Below, piece after piece: positions 32,701-43,838 of a DNA stretch of 64,000 nt. Position 1 is the stretch's first letter; each line of letters opens with the position of its first letter. The notes under the pieces were generated by a model. The model saw only the letters and a program-made list of their open reading frames with translations, was not told the origin of the DNA and searched no databases. The stretch comes from Sialis fuliginosa. Its lineage: Eukaryota > Arthropoda > Insecta > Megaloptera > Sialidae. A program made the translations under genes and the position numbers. The DNA is taken from the NCBI GenBank assembly GCA_961205875.1, contig OY540810.1, forward strand, positions 25,296,001 through 25,360,000. Reading direction: 5' to 3'.

Positions 32701-35374
32701 TCTAATATTTGTTCCATAATTTGTTAGATATCTGGCTTTACAACGAATTTCGTACTTATTGAATATTTTTCTGATCATTTTAATTTTTTGAAGTAGAACT
32801 ATATCTTCCCCGACGCACGGTGGTAACCTTGGGAGCACGAATACAAAAAAAATATGTCACCTTTTGAAAGCTTATATCTCCGGAAGGGCAATTAATAAAA
32901 CGCCAGTAGATTTATAAAATAGAGTTTTGGTTTTGAACTTGATTTCTTCTATCTATGTTAAGTACTAGTTTGTAATTTATTTTTTTTAAATATGAAAAAA
33001 TGTATAAATAATTTTTTTCGACGATATTTAATTAACATTTCAACCCAAAAATTTATAAATTAATATAAGTAGGTACATGTTTAGAATTTATTCAATATCG
33101 ATGAAATTTTGCATAATTGTTCGAAATACCCTTATTTAATAGTACAAAATTTTAGAACACGTTACTCGCATTAATTTTAATTTTACAAGTTTTGCTCCGA
33201 AATTTCGTATCCGCTCGCGCCGCGTTTTCTAGCTTCATTAACTCTGCTAAAAAGAAAATACACAATTAAAATTATTCTTGAGATTTTCCGGAACAGCAAT
33301 TTTATGGTTGCTTCTTATAGATTTTGAGTCGCTGAACACGAAAAAAACTACGCGCCCGCGTGAAGAGTGGGGCTTCACTCCTAAAAAATGGGGTAAAAGG
33401 GTGAATAACGAGTTTTTTTCCCCGTTTTTTCAATTTATTTCAAAAACTAAATCGGCGACGGGGTTATATTATGGTTGATATTTAAAGCTAATACTCAAAT
33501 GAATCAATTGAAATAAGTTAGATAAAATTTAACCAAAAAAAACACCTTCCAGAGGGTGAAAAAACCATAAAATTGTTAATTTTCGGTCCTAATCAGTAAA
33601 AATGTAAAAACTCTGGGGCACATCATCGCACAGACTCGTATATTGGCTTAAATTCTTCCTAAAGCTCCAAAGAACTGGGATCAACCGTAATATAACCAAA
33701 TATGAATAGATTTACCAATGATATTAGTCAATATTTAAGGGTGAGTCACAAAATATTTTTAAAAATCTGTTGCACTAAAACCTAAATAAAAAAAATCAGG
33801 AATCAATATTTTTTTACCAAATTTCACCTATGATCAAGGCTGTATAAAAGAAAAGTTTTTATGCATATAAATCATTGACATGGCTGGACTGATGATAAGT
33901 CAGACATGATGGCTGAAATTGAATATTTCCTAACAACCGAAACTGATTATGCGCATGCGTCAACGGATGTTCGAAATCCAAATTTATCAAATTGATTTGT
34001 TAAATATATAAATAAATACATACAAGTTCAATTGTATATCAACTACAATACACTTATTTAACACGCGAATATGTGACCTTTTTTTTTTTTAGTCTATAAT
34101 AGTCATAATCAACTAAAATTTTTTTTTTGGAATATCAAAAACCCCCCCCCGAAAATTTTTCTTACTACGCCACTGATGTAGCATATTCCAATTAAAAAGT
34201 GTATCGCTTTTTTTACGTACCAGTCGTACTATAGCTATATTTATTACGTTTTCTTACATTTGATTACGAAAAATTAATTTTGTGAATTTTTATGTTGGTT
34301 GATAAGGGTGAATATACAAGTGTTAAGTTGTTATGAATCAATGTGCGCACATTAAATAAATTTTTTTCTCGAAAATACCTTTTTTTAATTTTTTACGACA
34401 AAATGCGATTTGATGCATTTTGATGAGTTTTAAAGTCATTTATGTAGATACATGAAAAACTTTTTCTTATGCAGCCTTGATCATAGGTATAAATAGAAGC
34501 TATAAGTGCAATTTGGTAAAAAAAATATTGATTCCTGATTTTTTTACTTAGTTTTTAGTACAACACAAATCTTAAAAAATATTTTGTGACTCACCATTAA
34601 ATATTGGCTAATATCATTAGTAAATCTATTCATATTTGGCTATATTATGGTTGATTTTTTTTTATGGTTGAATTTAAGCCAATATACAAGTCTGTGATGA
34701 TGTACCCCAGAGTTATTCAATTTTTACTGATTAGGACTGAAAATTAACAATTTTACAGCTTTTTCACAGCTACAAATATCAACCATAATATAACCCCATC
34801 ATCGATTTCGTTTTTGAAATAAATCAAAAAAACTCGATGTTCACCCTTTTACCCCATTTTTAGGGGTGAAGCCCCACTCATCACGCGGGTGCGTTATTTT
34901 TTTCGTGTTCAGCGGCTCAAAATCTATAAGAATCAACCATAATATTGCTGTTCCGGAAAATTTCCCATCAAATTGCTTCATTCACTGGACTATTTTGCAC
35001 ATTGCGTTTTTCACGTCGTATTTTTTAAATTAATTACATCCGGTGAGAGGGGTAGTATTTTCCCTATAATTTGTATAAATATATTTTTCTTCTTTTCTAT
35101 ATAGCTTAAACTTTGCCCGAAATGTAAAGTATACTTGATAATATTACTGAAAAGAATGCAAACATTTGATTATTTTTTTAAATAGGTTATAGATGTCGAC
35201 CCCTGGTGGATTCCGAGCACCGAAGAAGAGTACCTCCACTTCGGTGAGAAGGCCGATAGCGATAACCGAGCCAGACGTTACGTGGAGGCTGTGAGGGCCA
35301 GGAAAGGTCTACGTGTTCAAAGGCCGCTCGTCGAACGAGCTGAGAAGCAACGTACTTTGTCCAAAAAGAAGTGA
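29727..35374 (+). CDS. EFL1: EFL1 C-terminal part (elongation factor-like GTPase 1), last two exons
   Basis: EFL1 (yeast Ria1) is a cytoplasmic GTPase related to EF-2 that, with SBDS, releases eIF6 from pre-60S ribosomal subunits. Two exons are visible: 29,727-29,911 (TTTATTTCAG before, GTTAAT after) and 35,186-35,374, ending AAG TGA. The first encodes [18 protein letters not shown], then [12 protein letters not shown] and [19 protein letters not shown]; the second encodes [20 protein letters not shown] and [14 protein letters not shown]. These match the family's extreme C-terminus almost word for word (for example [14 protein letters not shown] and [11 protein letters not shown] in the human protein). 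The phase joins cleanly across a 5.27-kb intron full of inverted-repeat elements. The first base of the first codon comes from an upstream exon. The rest of the protein (about 1,000 residues) is not visible in the 29.7 kb upstream. Confidence 0.93.
29969..30691. mobile_element. Inverted-repeat element inside the EFL1 intron
   Basis: Left arm CCGGGTGCCCCAGATAACTT then GATACAGATTCGGTTAAATG; the right arm carries CATTTAACCGAATCTGTATC, AAAAAGTTATTTGGGAC and, after an interruption, TCTGAGACACCCGG. The right arm is split by a nested 179-bp element at 30,498-30,676. It begins only 57 bp past the upstream exon's splice donor. No transposase frame. Confidence 0.75.
30498..30676. mobile_element. Nested hAT-type MITE
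   Basis: Left CAAGCGCAGATAAGGGGGGG; right end reverse complement CAGGCGTGGATCTAATTTTA. Flanks TTTGGGAC (30,490-30,497) and TCTGAGAC (30,677-30,684) are two diverged copies of the host sequence, which the host's other arm gives as TCTGGGGC, so an 8-bp target duplication is well supported. The inside carries long G and C runs. Confidence 0.75.
30878..31110 (+). repeat. Repeat family R4, copy 2
   Basis: Matches 18,965-19,188 along its whole length in the same orientation. It lies in the EFL1 intron and is not followed by the palindromic MITE present at the 19-kb copy. Confidence 0.8.
31830..32404. mobile_element. Foldback element of 575 bp in the EFL1 intron
   Basis: Ends ATTAGGGTG and CACCCTAAT with arms of about 230 bp. 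The left arm includes GGTCCCGCAGGCCTATGTTT, TCAAAAGTTAATTGTCCCAA and CATTTGATTAACATGAG; the right arm is their reverse complement with scattered substitutions. The centre is AT-rich. No coding capacity and no decisive target duplication. Confidence 0.8.
33284..34960. mobile_element. Large foldback element of 1.68 kb in the EFL1 intron
   Basis: Arms of about 510-580 bp. Left arm: TTTTCCGGAACAGCAAT, CTTATAGATTTTGAG, CGCTGAACACGAAAAAAA, GAGTGGGGCTTCAC, TGGGGTAAAAGGGTGAA, GGCACATCATCGCACAGACT, ATTTACCAATGATATTAG, GAGTCACAAAATATTTTTAA and GATCAAGGCTG. Each phrase returns in reverse complement between 34,448 and 34,960. The middle of about 580 bp contains an inverted R7 terminus (34,085-34,176). 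No transposase frame. Confidence 0.85.
34085..34176 (-). repeat. Probable hAT-type terminus (R7), inverted
   Basis: The reverse complement begins CAGTGGCGTAGTAAGAAAAA followed by a G run, matching the terminus at 3,507. It lies in the unpaired middle of the 33,284-34,960 foldback. Confidence 0.45.
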
Positions 35375-35620
35375 AAACACACAGAAAAATCAATATTTAA
35401 TTATATTTTATTCATACGATTTTCAATATTGTTTATTAAAAATGAAATGGCGTAACTATGATTTTTAGCTGAGAGACAGGTGAAAAGGTATTTCTCATTA
35501 TCAATATTGCCGATATTAAACTACTAATAATAATTCAGTGCCGGATCCATTATTTTTTTTATCGACAGAAATTTCCATATAAAAGCTGTGATTTCAACGC
35601 AAAGCAAAAATCGACTAACG
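35375..35620. promoter_or_regulatory. EFL1 3' end region
   Basis: Presumed 3' UTR and downstream flank. A possible ATTAAA polyadenylation signal lies at about 35,436-35,441, roughly 65 nt after the stop. No canonical AATAAA is seen nearby. Confidence 0.35.
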
Positions 35621-35621
35621 A

Positions 35622-36007
35622 GGGAACCTTTTTAAGTGGTAAAATCGTATCGAGTTCAAATTTCGTATATAGTTAAAGGTCAGGGGTAGTAAGAAAAAAA
35701 TTATTTAAGCTGCGGTAAAACGGTTTAAGAGGGGTGAAATACACCTATGAAAATGTGCAAAATAATCGTATATTTCAAATAACTCTGAAACTAATGAAGA
35801 TTTAAAAAAAATTATAATGCAGAATTTCATGATTATTTATAATTTAATTATTTGAAATGACAATTATTTTACTTATTTTCATAGGGGTCTTTCACCCCCT
35901 TTAACCGTTTTCCCGCAGTTTAAATAATTTTTTTCTTACTATCCTTGACCCCTTCTAACTATACACAAAATTTGAACTCGATACGATTTTACCACTTTGA
36001 AAGTTCA
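35622..36007. mobile_element. Palindromic element of about 385 bp
   Basis: Left arm AAGTGGTAAAATCGTATCGA, GTTCAAATTT, GTAGTAAGAAAAAAATTATT, GCGGTAAAACGGTTTAAGAG and GGGTGAAATACACCTATGAA; the right arm is the reverse complement of all these with few changes. Arms of about 125 bp, AT-rich centre, no coding capacity. Confidence 0.75.
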
Positions 36008-36119
36008 TAAAAATAAGTACTTACTCTTATTTTTAATAAAGGTAGGAAATCTTATTATGTTGAACCATGTTATTTTACAAAATGGTTATTTTTCATTATT
36101 ATTTCTTCTGTCTCCATAG

Positions 36120-36695
36120 TAGGAACTTGAACCTGAACCCGAAAAAACCCGTATTTTTCATTAACCTAAACTCGAACCGAACCGCTCTATTTCAAAATCA
36201 ACGAACCTGAACCTGAATCCGAACCTTTTCATGGATAACCGGTAATCATATATTTTTATAATGTTCAATGAATTATTTTTAATATTTTTCTCCAATAATT
36301 TTTAAGACATTATAAAATGTACTAATACTGGAAAACTGTTTGTCAACTACTATTTACATATTTTTACTTTCTTTTTAAATTCTATAACTGAAATACATTT
36401 CAATTTACAAAAAAAATCTGAAAAATAGAGATTTCAATATTTAAAATGTAATTTTATTTTTTGCCCTGTTTTTAGCAATATTTTAATGGCTATTAATTTT
36501 TTTTTCTTCAGAAAATGTTTTATTTGTTAGTTATAATTTTTTTTTTCGAACAAAATAATTTTCTTTCAATTACAAACGTGAACCCGAACCCTAAAAAAAT
36601 TATCGTTTTTGAACCCAACATGTTAAACACAAAACCCGAAACGAAATTTATATTTGAACCCGAACCATAAATAAATTCCGGTTCAAGTCCCTGCT
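36120..36695. repeat. Segment bordered by GAACCYGAACC repeats
   Basis: About 36,124-36,235 and 36,577-36,690 are both dense in GAACC, CGAACC and GAACCCGAAC words, separated by about 340 bp of AT-rich sequence without them. The two clusters are in the same orientation. This is unlike the usual microsatellites here, and its origin is not recognised. Confidence 0.5.
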
Positions 36696-37227
36696 CCATA
36701 GTTACGCTACTAAAATAAAGTATTTTGTTGAATTTAATTAAAATTTTGCATATATAATATATATTTACCTATTAATATTGTATAAACTTAATTTATTATT
36801 TTAGTTAAACTGTTGGAACTCATGTACCCCTGATCTCCTATTTTTACCAATGTTCAGCATAACAATTTCTTAAAAAGTTAAACTGTTTTGCAAAACTATG
36901 ATTGTTACATAACTATCAAAAATTAATGAATATTTGATAGAAATATGAAATAACGGTAAAATTTCCAATATAATACTTTTTAATATTTAATCACTTTACA
37001 AAATATATAGGCAAAAGTTGTGAACTATCAGTCTACCTAGTCTAGCTCTTGAAGGTAATATTGTTTTAGACTCAAAAAAGGAATGGCGCCGTAATCATAA
37101 AATGAAGCGCTAAAAGCTGTCTTGAAATAATAAATAATGTGAATATCATAAAAATAACACACAAACTGTACTTTGTGTAATTGTATTTTAATGTTTTCGC
37201 ATTTTAACATTATTTACATCATTTATG

Positions 37228-37425
37228 TCCAGTATTATAAAGGGGCTAGCAAGCACTTTCAATGGGTTATTCATTTTGTGATAGTATCTATGTATGAATT
37301 AATTTAGAGCAGTGATACTTCAACTATTTGTAATACAGTTGGCGACTCTGACCGTACAAAATAATTTTCATGATATCACCCCAAGGTTAGTAAATAAATA
37401 AGTTGCCTCATAATTCTGTGCGGGG
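37228..37425 (+). mobile_element. Partial copy of the TGCCCGG MITE
   Basis: Matches the first about 185 bp of the element at 41,398-41,727: CAGTATTATAAAGG, TTTAGAGCAGTGA(T/C)ACTTCAAC, ACAGTTGGC, GACCGTACAAAATAATTTTC. The second terminus is absent. Confidence 0.75.
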
Positions 37426-37438
37426 AGTGGCATGAGAA

Positions 37439-37684
37439 TAGGGTGACCAGGTCTCCGGTTTTGACCCGGAGTCTCAGGGTTTGCACACAGGATCTCCGGG
37501 CTCAGGGTTTGGGTGCAATTTCTCCGGGTTTTGCAAAAAATGACGACTAAAAAAAAAATAGAGCAAGGGACATAACAGTGCAGGTTATGGTAACAAATTT
37601 TATGAAAATAAAAAAGACAAGATAAAATAAAAAAAGAGGTCTTTACATCTCAGGGTTTACCAAAACTAAAATCTGGTCACCCTA
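37439..37684. mobile_element. MITE with TAGGGTGACCAG ends and 8-bp duplication
   Basis: Left TAGGGTGACCAGGTCTCCGG; right end reverse complement TAGGGTGACCAGATTTTAG. Flanks CATGAGAA (37,431-37,438) and CATGAGAG (37,685-37,692) differ at one base of eight. Internally it has repeated CTCCGGG and CTCAGGGTTT words and no open frame. Most likely a hAT-superfamily MITE. Confidence 0.8.
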
Positions 37685-37904
37685 CATGAGAGGGGAGACT
37701 GCGTCACCGTGAGGAATTCTTTGAAATTATAAATGGCTGTCAAACTATATTTACTTTTGGTATTTACTCTTTATTTTACAGTTAAACTGATTTATTGTAA
37801 GTTGTTTTTAAATATTTTCATTTGATATTGATAGTGTACTGAGTTTTAAATCTAAATTTTTATTATTTTATTATTATAAATTATAGTTTTAAACAAGTGT
37901 TTTT

Positions 37905-38295
37905 TACTTTCTTATACCATGTATATGAAATATACATTAGTATAAGTAAGTATAGTGAAGCCGATTTTTTTTCGAACTCCGGATTTTGACGGAATTATCT
38001 ATTTTGACCTTCCCTGAATCCATTCTGACTATTTTCGCCATGATGTCTGTGTGTCCGTCTGTCTGTCTGTCTGTAAGCGCTGTAACTCAAATACGACAAA
38101 TCGTAGAAGGGTGATATTTTAAATTTAAGATTAATTTTTGGCTGGGAAGAAAACGTTTTATTTTTGAAAACGATCTTTCAACCGGATACGGATGTTTACC
38201 TACGTCGATTTTTTAATTTTTCGAATTACTCTGAAACAGTGCGAAATAGAGAAAAATGGTCAAGTTAAAAAATGTAGGTAATATCTATATCTATA
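37905..38295 (+). repeat. Repeat family R2, copy in direct orientation
   Basis: Begins CTTATACCATGTATATGAAA and includes TATTTTCGCCATGATGTCTG, a CTGTCTGTCTGTCTGT run, GCGCTGTAACTCAAATACGA and CCGGATACGGATGTTTACC. It aligns with one arm of 23,525-24,905 and with 2,296-2,610. Confidence 0.72.
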
Positions 38296-38299
38296 ATTT

Positions 38300-39230
38300 A
38301 TCTCCTATTCATTTTTTTGTAAAAACGAATTTTTGAAAAAAAATTTTATTATAATTCAAATGGTTCATAACAAAGAAAAAAAATGTATGGGGAATAAATA
38401 ATAAATAATAACATACTCGACATTTTTTAGAATAATTTTGAATAAAAAAAGATATTTTAATTTAGGATATAACAATACAAACCGATTGTCTACAAATAAA
38501 TGGAAAAGAATTAATTCATGATTGCAAATGAATACCTATACAACAATAATTTTGGTTTATAATACTTTTGTAATTATTTTTTCTTAAAATATGCACATAA
38601 TATATTTTGGCTGAGTGAGATTTTTATTCCGCCGGAGGGGGGTTGGGTCCTCCTCCTATGACACTCTCCTTGGATTCAACACTGGGTATGATTTTTGTAT
38701 GTTTTTTTCATCTATATTTCAAATACATGATTCTTTAAATTAGTGAATAAGTTAATTTTAAAATTTTGCGACACCCCGTTTGAAAATTTCAGGATTACAC
38801 CAATGACGTTATAAGCTGAACTGTTTATCCGTGCAACCTTTGAAGTTAACGCAGCAACCAGCGTTAGTTAATGCTTCTAATAAATCTGCAAAATAGGTAC
38901 CTATTGTTAATTTTAATCAATGTTTTTATATTGTAAACATTTCGAAAAATTTGATGAAATAAAGTATTTATTTAATGTTATTATTATTATTTTATATTAC
39001 AGCATTGACAGGCTAAAGAAGGTTGGTACTCGGGGCGGAATATTAGTTATATACCCCCCAACTTGCAAGTTGTTTTACCATTTTAGTGACCTTTTTCGCG
39101 CCCCCTAAAAATTACTTTTGTGAAGACTTTTTGTCGTGTCATTTTTTTAATCCTCATCACGCTCTTCTACTCCATTTTCGCACCCCTCCCCCCTGCCAAT
39201 GTCCAGACCCTTTCACTATTCTATTATTAA
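38300..39230. other. Non-coding DNA, no gene seen
   Basis: AT-rich with several C- or G-rich short runs (38,630-38,660; 39,050-39,110; 39,180-39,192) that look like transposon debris. No exon recognised. Confidence 0.45.
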
Positions 39231-39234
39231 CAAA

Positions 39235-39308
39235 TTAAAATTAATAAATTAACAAATAAATTGAATAGTTAATATCTCAGCTTGACGCGACCCTACAGAA
39301 TTACAGCC
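39235..39308 (+). repeat. Repeat R6, divergent single unit
   Basis: AACAAATAAATTGAATAGTT then AATATCTCAGCTTGACGCGA and CCCTACAGA match the R6 unit tandemly repeated at 40.86-41.76 kb. It ends at the border of the hAT-like shell. Confidence 0.6.
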
Positions 39309-39495
39309 TGTACAATCAGGGGCGCCGACTTGTTAAAAATATTGGGGGGGCCCAAGCTTTTGGACTCCCTCCTCCATTATATAAGATAAAATAATAATGT
39401 ATGTACCCCCCCCCCCCCTCATAAAGTTTACTTTAGATGCTTTATCAATAAATAGCAATTTTAAGTTTCGTTTTTTTAGTCGCAAGTACGTTTAA

Positions 39496-40077
39496 CCCTT
39501 AATTAGGCGCATGGGGTCAAGACAATTTCAAATTAAAAAAAATAATGTGTTTAAGTGGAACGCGACAGTGCTCTTTCTAGCTTCCTACCTCCCCGCAGGG
39601 TACACAAATCAGTCACCGTCGGATAGTCAACGCGTACGCATGTGTCGCTGCTCTCTTGGGTGGTGACCCCATGCGACCAATTACGTAACAATTTTTGACG
39701 AAAGGTAATACCCTAGAAGGGACGACAAAAAAGTGCCAAATAAATGCCATAAGTGTGGTAAATTTGTTTGTCAACAACACTTCAGGGTTTACTGTATCGG
39801 ATGCAGAATAGATGAATCTGAATAATTTTTTTTGTAAATGATCTCTGCTATTCCAAAAATGTGTAGTTTTTAGAGGGATTAAAAGTTATTTTATGTTTTT
39901 AATTGTTTGAAGTCAAAGTTATGTTTTTGTTTTGGTATTATGATAATAATAAAGCATTTAATCTATTTTTGATAATATTTCATTAACTCTTCCACTCCAT
40001 TTTTATTTATTTGTTTGGAGTCAGTAGTGACCCCATGCGACTACTTATGTGATTTTCTTAATGCGCCTAATTAAGGG
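39496..40077 (+). mobile_element. Non-autonomous piggyBac element keeping the C-terminal Cys-rich domain
   Basis: Perfect ends CCCTTAATTAGGCGCAT and ATGCGCCTAATTAAGGG, each bordered by TTAA (39,492-39,495 and 40,078-40,081), the piggyBac hallmark. Inside, from about 39,703 to 39,824 (+), an open frame reads DDKKVPNKCHKCGKFVCQQH and then FRVYCIGCRIDESE before a stop. This is the C-terminal cysteine-rich, end-binding domain of piggyBac transposases. The catalytic part has been deleted. Confidence 0.9.
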
Positions 40078-40081
40078 TTAA

Positions 40082-40856
40082 CAGTAATATAACTGGCTAT
40101 AGGTCTAATTATTATAAGAAGGTATATTAACGTGAACTTTTTTTTGGGAAATGTTGAAATACATATTTCATTATTTCTATTTTAGAGTATCTATGTTTCA
40201 AGTAAATCCGATCAAAAAAATATTTTTTCCATACAAACTTTTTACACCTCCTTTTACCCCCGTAGAGGTTGAATTTCCAAAAATTCTTTCTTATTGGGTA
40301 CTAACGTCATAAAATAAATACATCCCTTAAATTTCACGTTTTTAGGTCCAAAGAAAAAAGATTTTTCGGACATTTCGACATATGAGAGTAAAAGCGGTAA
40401 AAAATGGTAAAATTTGAATGGCTATGCTATATCACAGTCAATTTTCATCAAAAAAACTTTTTCGACCAGCCATATTGACAGGCGTGACCTCTTCTTTTTT
40501 TTCTCCAAGCATCTCCTTATACCTATCTTTACTCAGAAATAAGTTATGAGCAATTTAGTAAATTATTTTGATGGGAAATTTAATTTTCTTTAAAAAATTA
40601 TCCTTGCAAAATTGTCAATTTTTGCTTAGTTTTTGAGTTATACTTAAAACATTGAAAAGCGGCTTGTTTAACCCCCCCCCACCCTCAAAAACGCAAGGGT
40701 GACTTTAGTAGCACTTTGTGATTTTATCATCTGTAGATGTCAAACAAACATATAAAACAATTCCTTTCTACCTCTAATTTTCCGGTATAATCAATACCCT
40801 ATTAATGCCCGAAGACCGTCGAGACCCCCTTCTTCTATTATTAACAAATAAGCTTG
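40082..40856. other. Filler inside the hAT-like shell
   Basis: No exon or complete element. AT-rich with a C run near 40,672-40,680. Its right edge resembles the R6 unit (GACCGTCGAGACCCCCTTCT, TAACAAATAAGCTTGGCGCG). Confidence 0.5.
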
Positions 40857-41765
40857 GCGCGATCCTACAGACTCAATTTTTTTTTAATGCAGCTTACACT
40901 ATTATCTTTAAGAGTATCACGCACTTAAAGACCCTCGCGACCTCCTTCCCTTTTTAAAAACAAATTAAAACTCATAAACTAACAAAGATGTAAATTGAAT
41001 AGTTAATATCTCAGCTTGGCGCGATCCTACAGACTCAATTTTTTTTTAAATGTAGCTTACACTATTATCTTTAAGAGTATCACGTACTTAAAGACCCTCG
41101 CGACCTGCTTCCCCTTTTAAAAACAAATTAAAACTCATAAACTAACAAAGATGTAAATTGAATAGTTAATATCTCCGCTTGGCGCGATCCTACAGACTCA
41201 ATTTTTAGAAATGTTTTAATAAACAAAGAATCATGTATACAATTCACTGTTAAGTTAGGTTAGGTATAAGAAAGCCCGTGGTTCCCAAGGCAGATATTTT
41301 TTTTAATGTAGCTACTACACTATTATCTTTAAGAGTATCACGCACTTAAAGACTCTCGCGACCTCCTTCCCCTTTTAAAAACAAATTAAAACTCTTATGC
41401 CCGGTATTATAAAGGACCTAACAAAATTTGTTAGCTAGCAATTACATTCAAATGGGGTATTAATTCTGTGCTAGTATCTATGGATTAGTTATGGAATTTA
41501 GAGCAGTGACACTTCAACTAATTGTAACACAGTTGGCATCTTTGACCGTACAAAATAATTTTCATAACATCACCACTGTTTTAATACCGTTTGTATTTAC
41601 CTACAACGCGTGCGCGAAACTTGTCAGTCATCAACAAACTCCAAAAGAACTGTCATATAAGTTTGATATCTCAGTTGAAAGTGTTTGTTAGCTAACAAAT
41701 TTGTTAGGTCCTTTATGATACCGGGCATTAAGCTAACAAAGAAGTAATTTGAATAGAATATGAGA
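40857..41765 (+). repeat. R6 tandem repeat array (about 162-bp units)
   Basis: GGCGCGATCCTACAGACTCA starts at 40,857, 41,018 and 41,181, a period of 161-163 bp. Each unit has CAGCTTACACTATTATCTTT or a close variant, AAGAGTATCACG, ACTTAAAGAC, CTCGCGACCT and AACAAATTAAAACTCATAAA. The third unit carries an extra insertion of about 80 bp (41,205-41,300, with GTTAGGTTAGG) and is then split by the MITE at 41,398-41,727; its tail resumes at 41,731. Units recur singly at 39.2 kb and reversed at 22.0 kb. Confidence 0.82.
41398..41727. mobile_element. 330-bp MITE inserted in an R6 unit
   Basis: Ends TGCCCGGTATTATAAAGGAC and, reverse complemented, TGCCCGGTATCATAAAGGAC, both continuing CTAACAAA. TTA borders both sides (41,395-41,397 and 41,728-41,730). 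The other R6 units show the empty site. A 3-bp TTA duplication suggests PIF/Harbinger. A truncated relative lies at 37,228-37,425. Confidence 0.85.
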
Positions 41766-42103
41766 AGATATATTAACGTGAACTTTTTTTAAATAAAATT
41801 CTGCAGTCATTTATTTTGTATGGATACAAATAAGCAAAGTATATTTTTTTGTGTTATGTGTCATATAATCTTATATTAGTGCACAACTCAGTAAAAAAAT
41901 AAAGATAAAAGAAATACTTTAGATAAAAATCGACGGGCCCGCTGGCCCCATACAGCCCTGGTCTAAACTATTATTAGTTGATACTGGAAATAGATAACAT
42001 TTATTTATACTAAACCGGTCATCAAATTTCATAACTGCATCACAATAGGTTCTTAAGATATTAAATAAAAACTAATTTTCTAAAATCTTCGGGGAGCTAT
42101 GTA

Positions 42104-43758
42104 AACTACTGATCAAAAAAAAGTGGACACCTTAAATTTAATAACAAGGATTGATTTATTGCTTTCTAACATAATGTCTCTTTAATCTGAAGAGTAGTTT
42201 AATCCATTTATGGAATTAGTATATTACAGGTATCAATATGTTGTATATTTAAGGAATATTAAATATATTTTTAATGTTATTCTTGCAATATTGCTTGATG
42301 TGTGTGTACGGTTACAAAAATTCGCATATTGTTAAGTAGTGTTAAATCGCAATTTTTAATTATTTTTGAAGTTTTTATGAAACAATGGCACAAATTAAGC
42401 GATAAACATTTATTTCACTCCTTTTTTCATATAATTCTACCAATTCTCAAAATGTTTTTATCATTAATTAAAAAAAATTAAAAATCATATTATTTCGATA
42501 TTAAAGATTGATAGAGTGACTTTAAGCAAATTTTGCAATGGAAAATCAGCTATTTTAAAACTAATTTAACAAAAAAGTTCACTTTTTATTTACTTATTTA
42601 TTTTTATTTTAAAATAGAACGAAGCAGCTATTAGAAAAAGAGCGTGGAATAATTGTCAGTTTAAGTAAATCGGGAAAATCTATTAGAAACATTGTTGTTG
42701 AAATGAAAAAACAGGGAGTTTCTGTTACTTAAAGTGATGTATGTAAAATAATTTCTATGTAAAAAACATGGAGAACTGTTCGACAAGCTCCAGGTTCCGG
42801 TCAACAACGGAAAACAACAGTAAGAGACAATCACGCGCTTGAGAAATTGGTACTCAAACAGAAACTCATCTTATATTCAGATTGCGGATGATTTTTAGAC
42901 TTCCAGTGGTCTTAAATCAAGTCAGCATACGGTCAGAAGACGTCTAATAGACCAAGGAATAAAAAGTTATCAATATAGAAAAGTTCCTCAGCTTTTTGAA
43001 AAAGAGGAAGGTTTGGGTGCAGAAATATAAAAATGCAGATTAGAATAAAATAATATTGTCCGATAAATCGCGATTTTGTTTGGTGTCAGATCGTCCTGAA
43101 AGATGTCTTCAAAGATCTGGAGAACAGTTTTTACCAGAGTGCATAACAAAAACAGTTAAAAAATCAGATGGGGTTATGATGTGGGGTTGTTTTAGTGCAC
43201 AGGACGTGGAAAAATTGAAAAAGGTGTATAAATTAACGCTGTTAAATACATAAAAATTTTACAAGAAGGTTTAATTCCAAGTATTAATGAATTCAATAAA
43301 TGTAGAATTTTAACTTTTATACAAGATAATGCCCCTATCACATGGCAAAAAGAGTTATTGATTGAATTAATGACCACAAAATAAATTTTTTGGACGACTG
43401 GCCTCCACAGAGCCCAGATTTAAATCCAATTGAAAAAATATGGGGCCATATTGACAGGGAGTTACATAAATGTGATAATAAAAATTTGGAACAATTATGA
43501 ACAAAAATAAAGAAAATTTGGGGTGAAATCAATGTCGAAACAATAAATAAACTTATACCGCCAATGCCAAGCGGTCAGAAAAAACGGGGGTGGGGCCACA
43601 AATTAATGAAATTGTTTGTAATTGTATATTTAATAATTAAGTAATGATATATATTTTATAATAACTACATAAATTTTTTTAATTAAATAAATTAAATTCC
43701 CACATATTTCCATTTTACGTTAATTTTTCAGCTGTCCACTTTTTTTTGATCAGTAGTG
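42104..43758 (+). mobile_element. Inactive Tc1-like transposon, 1.66 kb
   Basis: Terminal repeats CTACTGATCAAAAAAAAGTG then GACA on the left and their reverse complement on the right, bordered by TA at 42,102-42,103 and 43,759-43,760. The plus strand carries a broken Tc1 transposase: KERGIIVSLSKSGKSIRNIV near 42,630; RTVRQAPGSGQQRKTTVRDN near 42,770; GEQFLPECITKTVKKSDGVM then MWGCFSA near 43,120-43,200; FIQDNAP at 43,317; and WPPQSPDLNPIEKIWGHIDR from about 43,400. The last two hold the second Asp and the Glu of the DDE triad. Several stops and frameshifts make it dead. Confidence 0.92.
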
Positions 43759-43838
43759 TAGCTTCTTTATGAAAAAATTTCGGACACATTAATATAAAGT
43801 TTTTTGTTTAAAATATTTTTCTCAATATGTAGTTTGTA

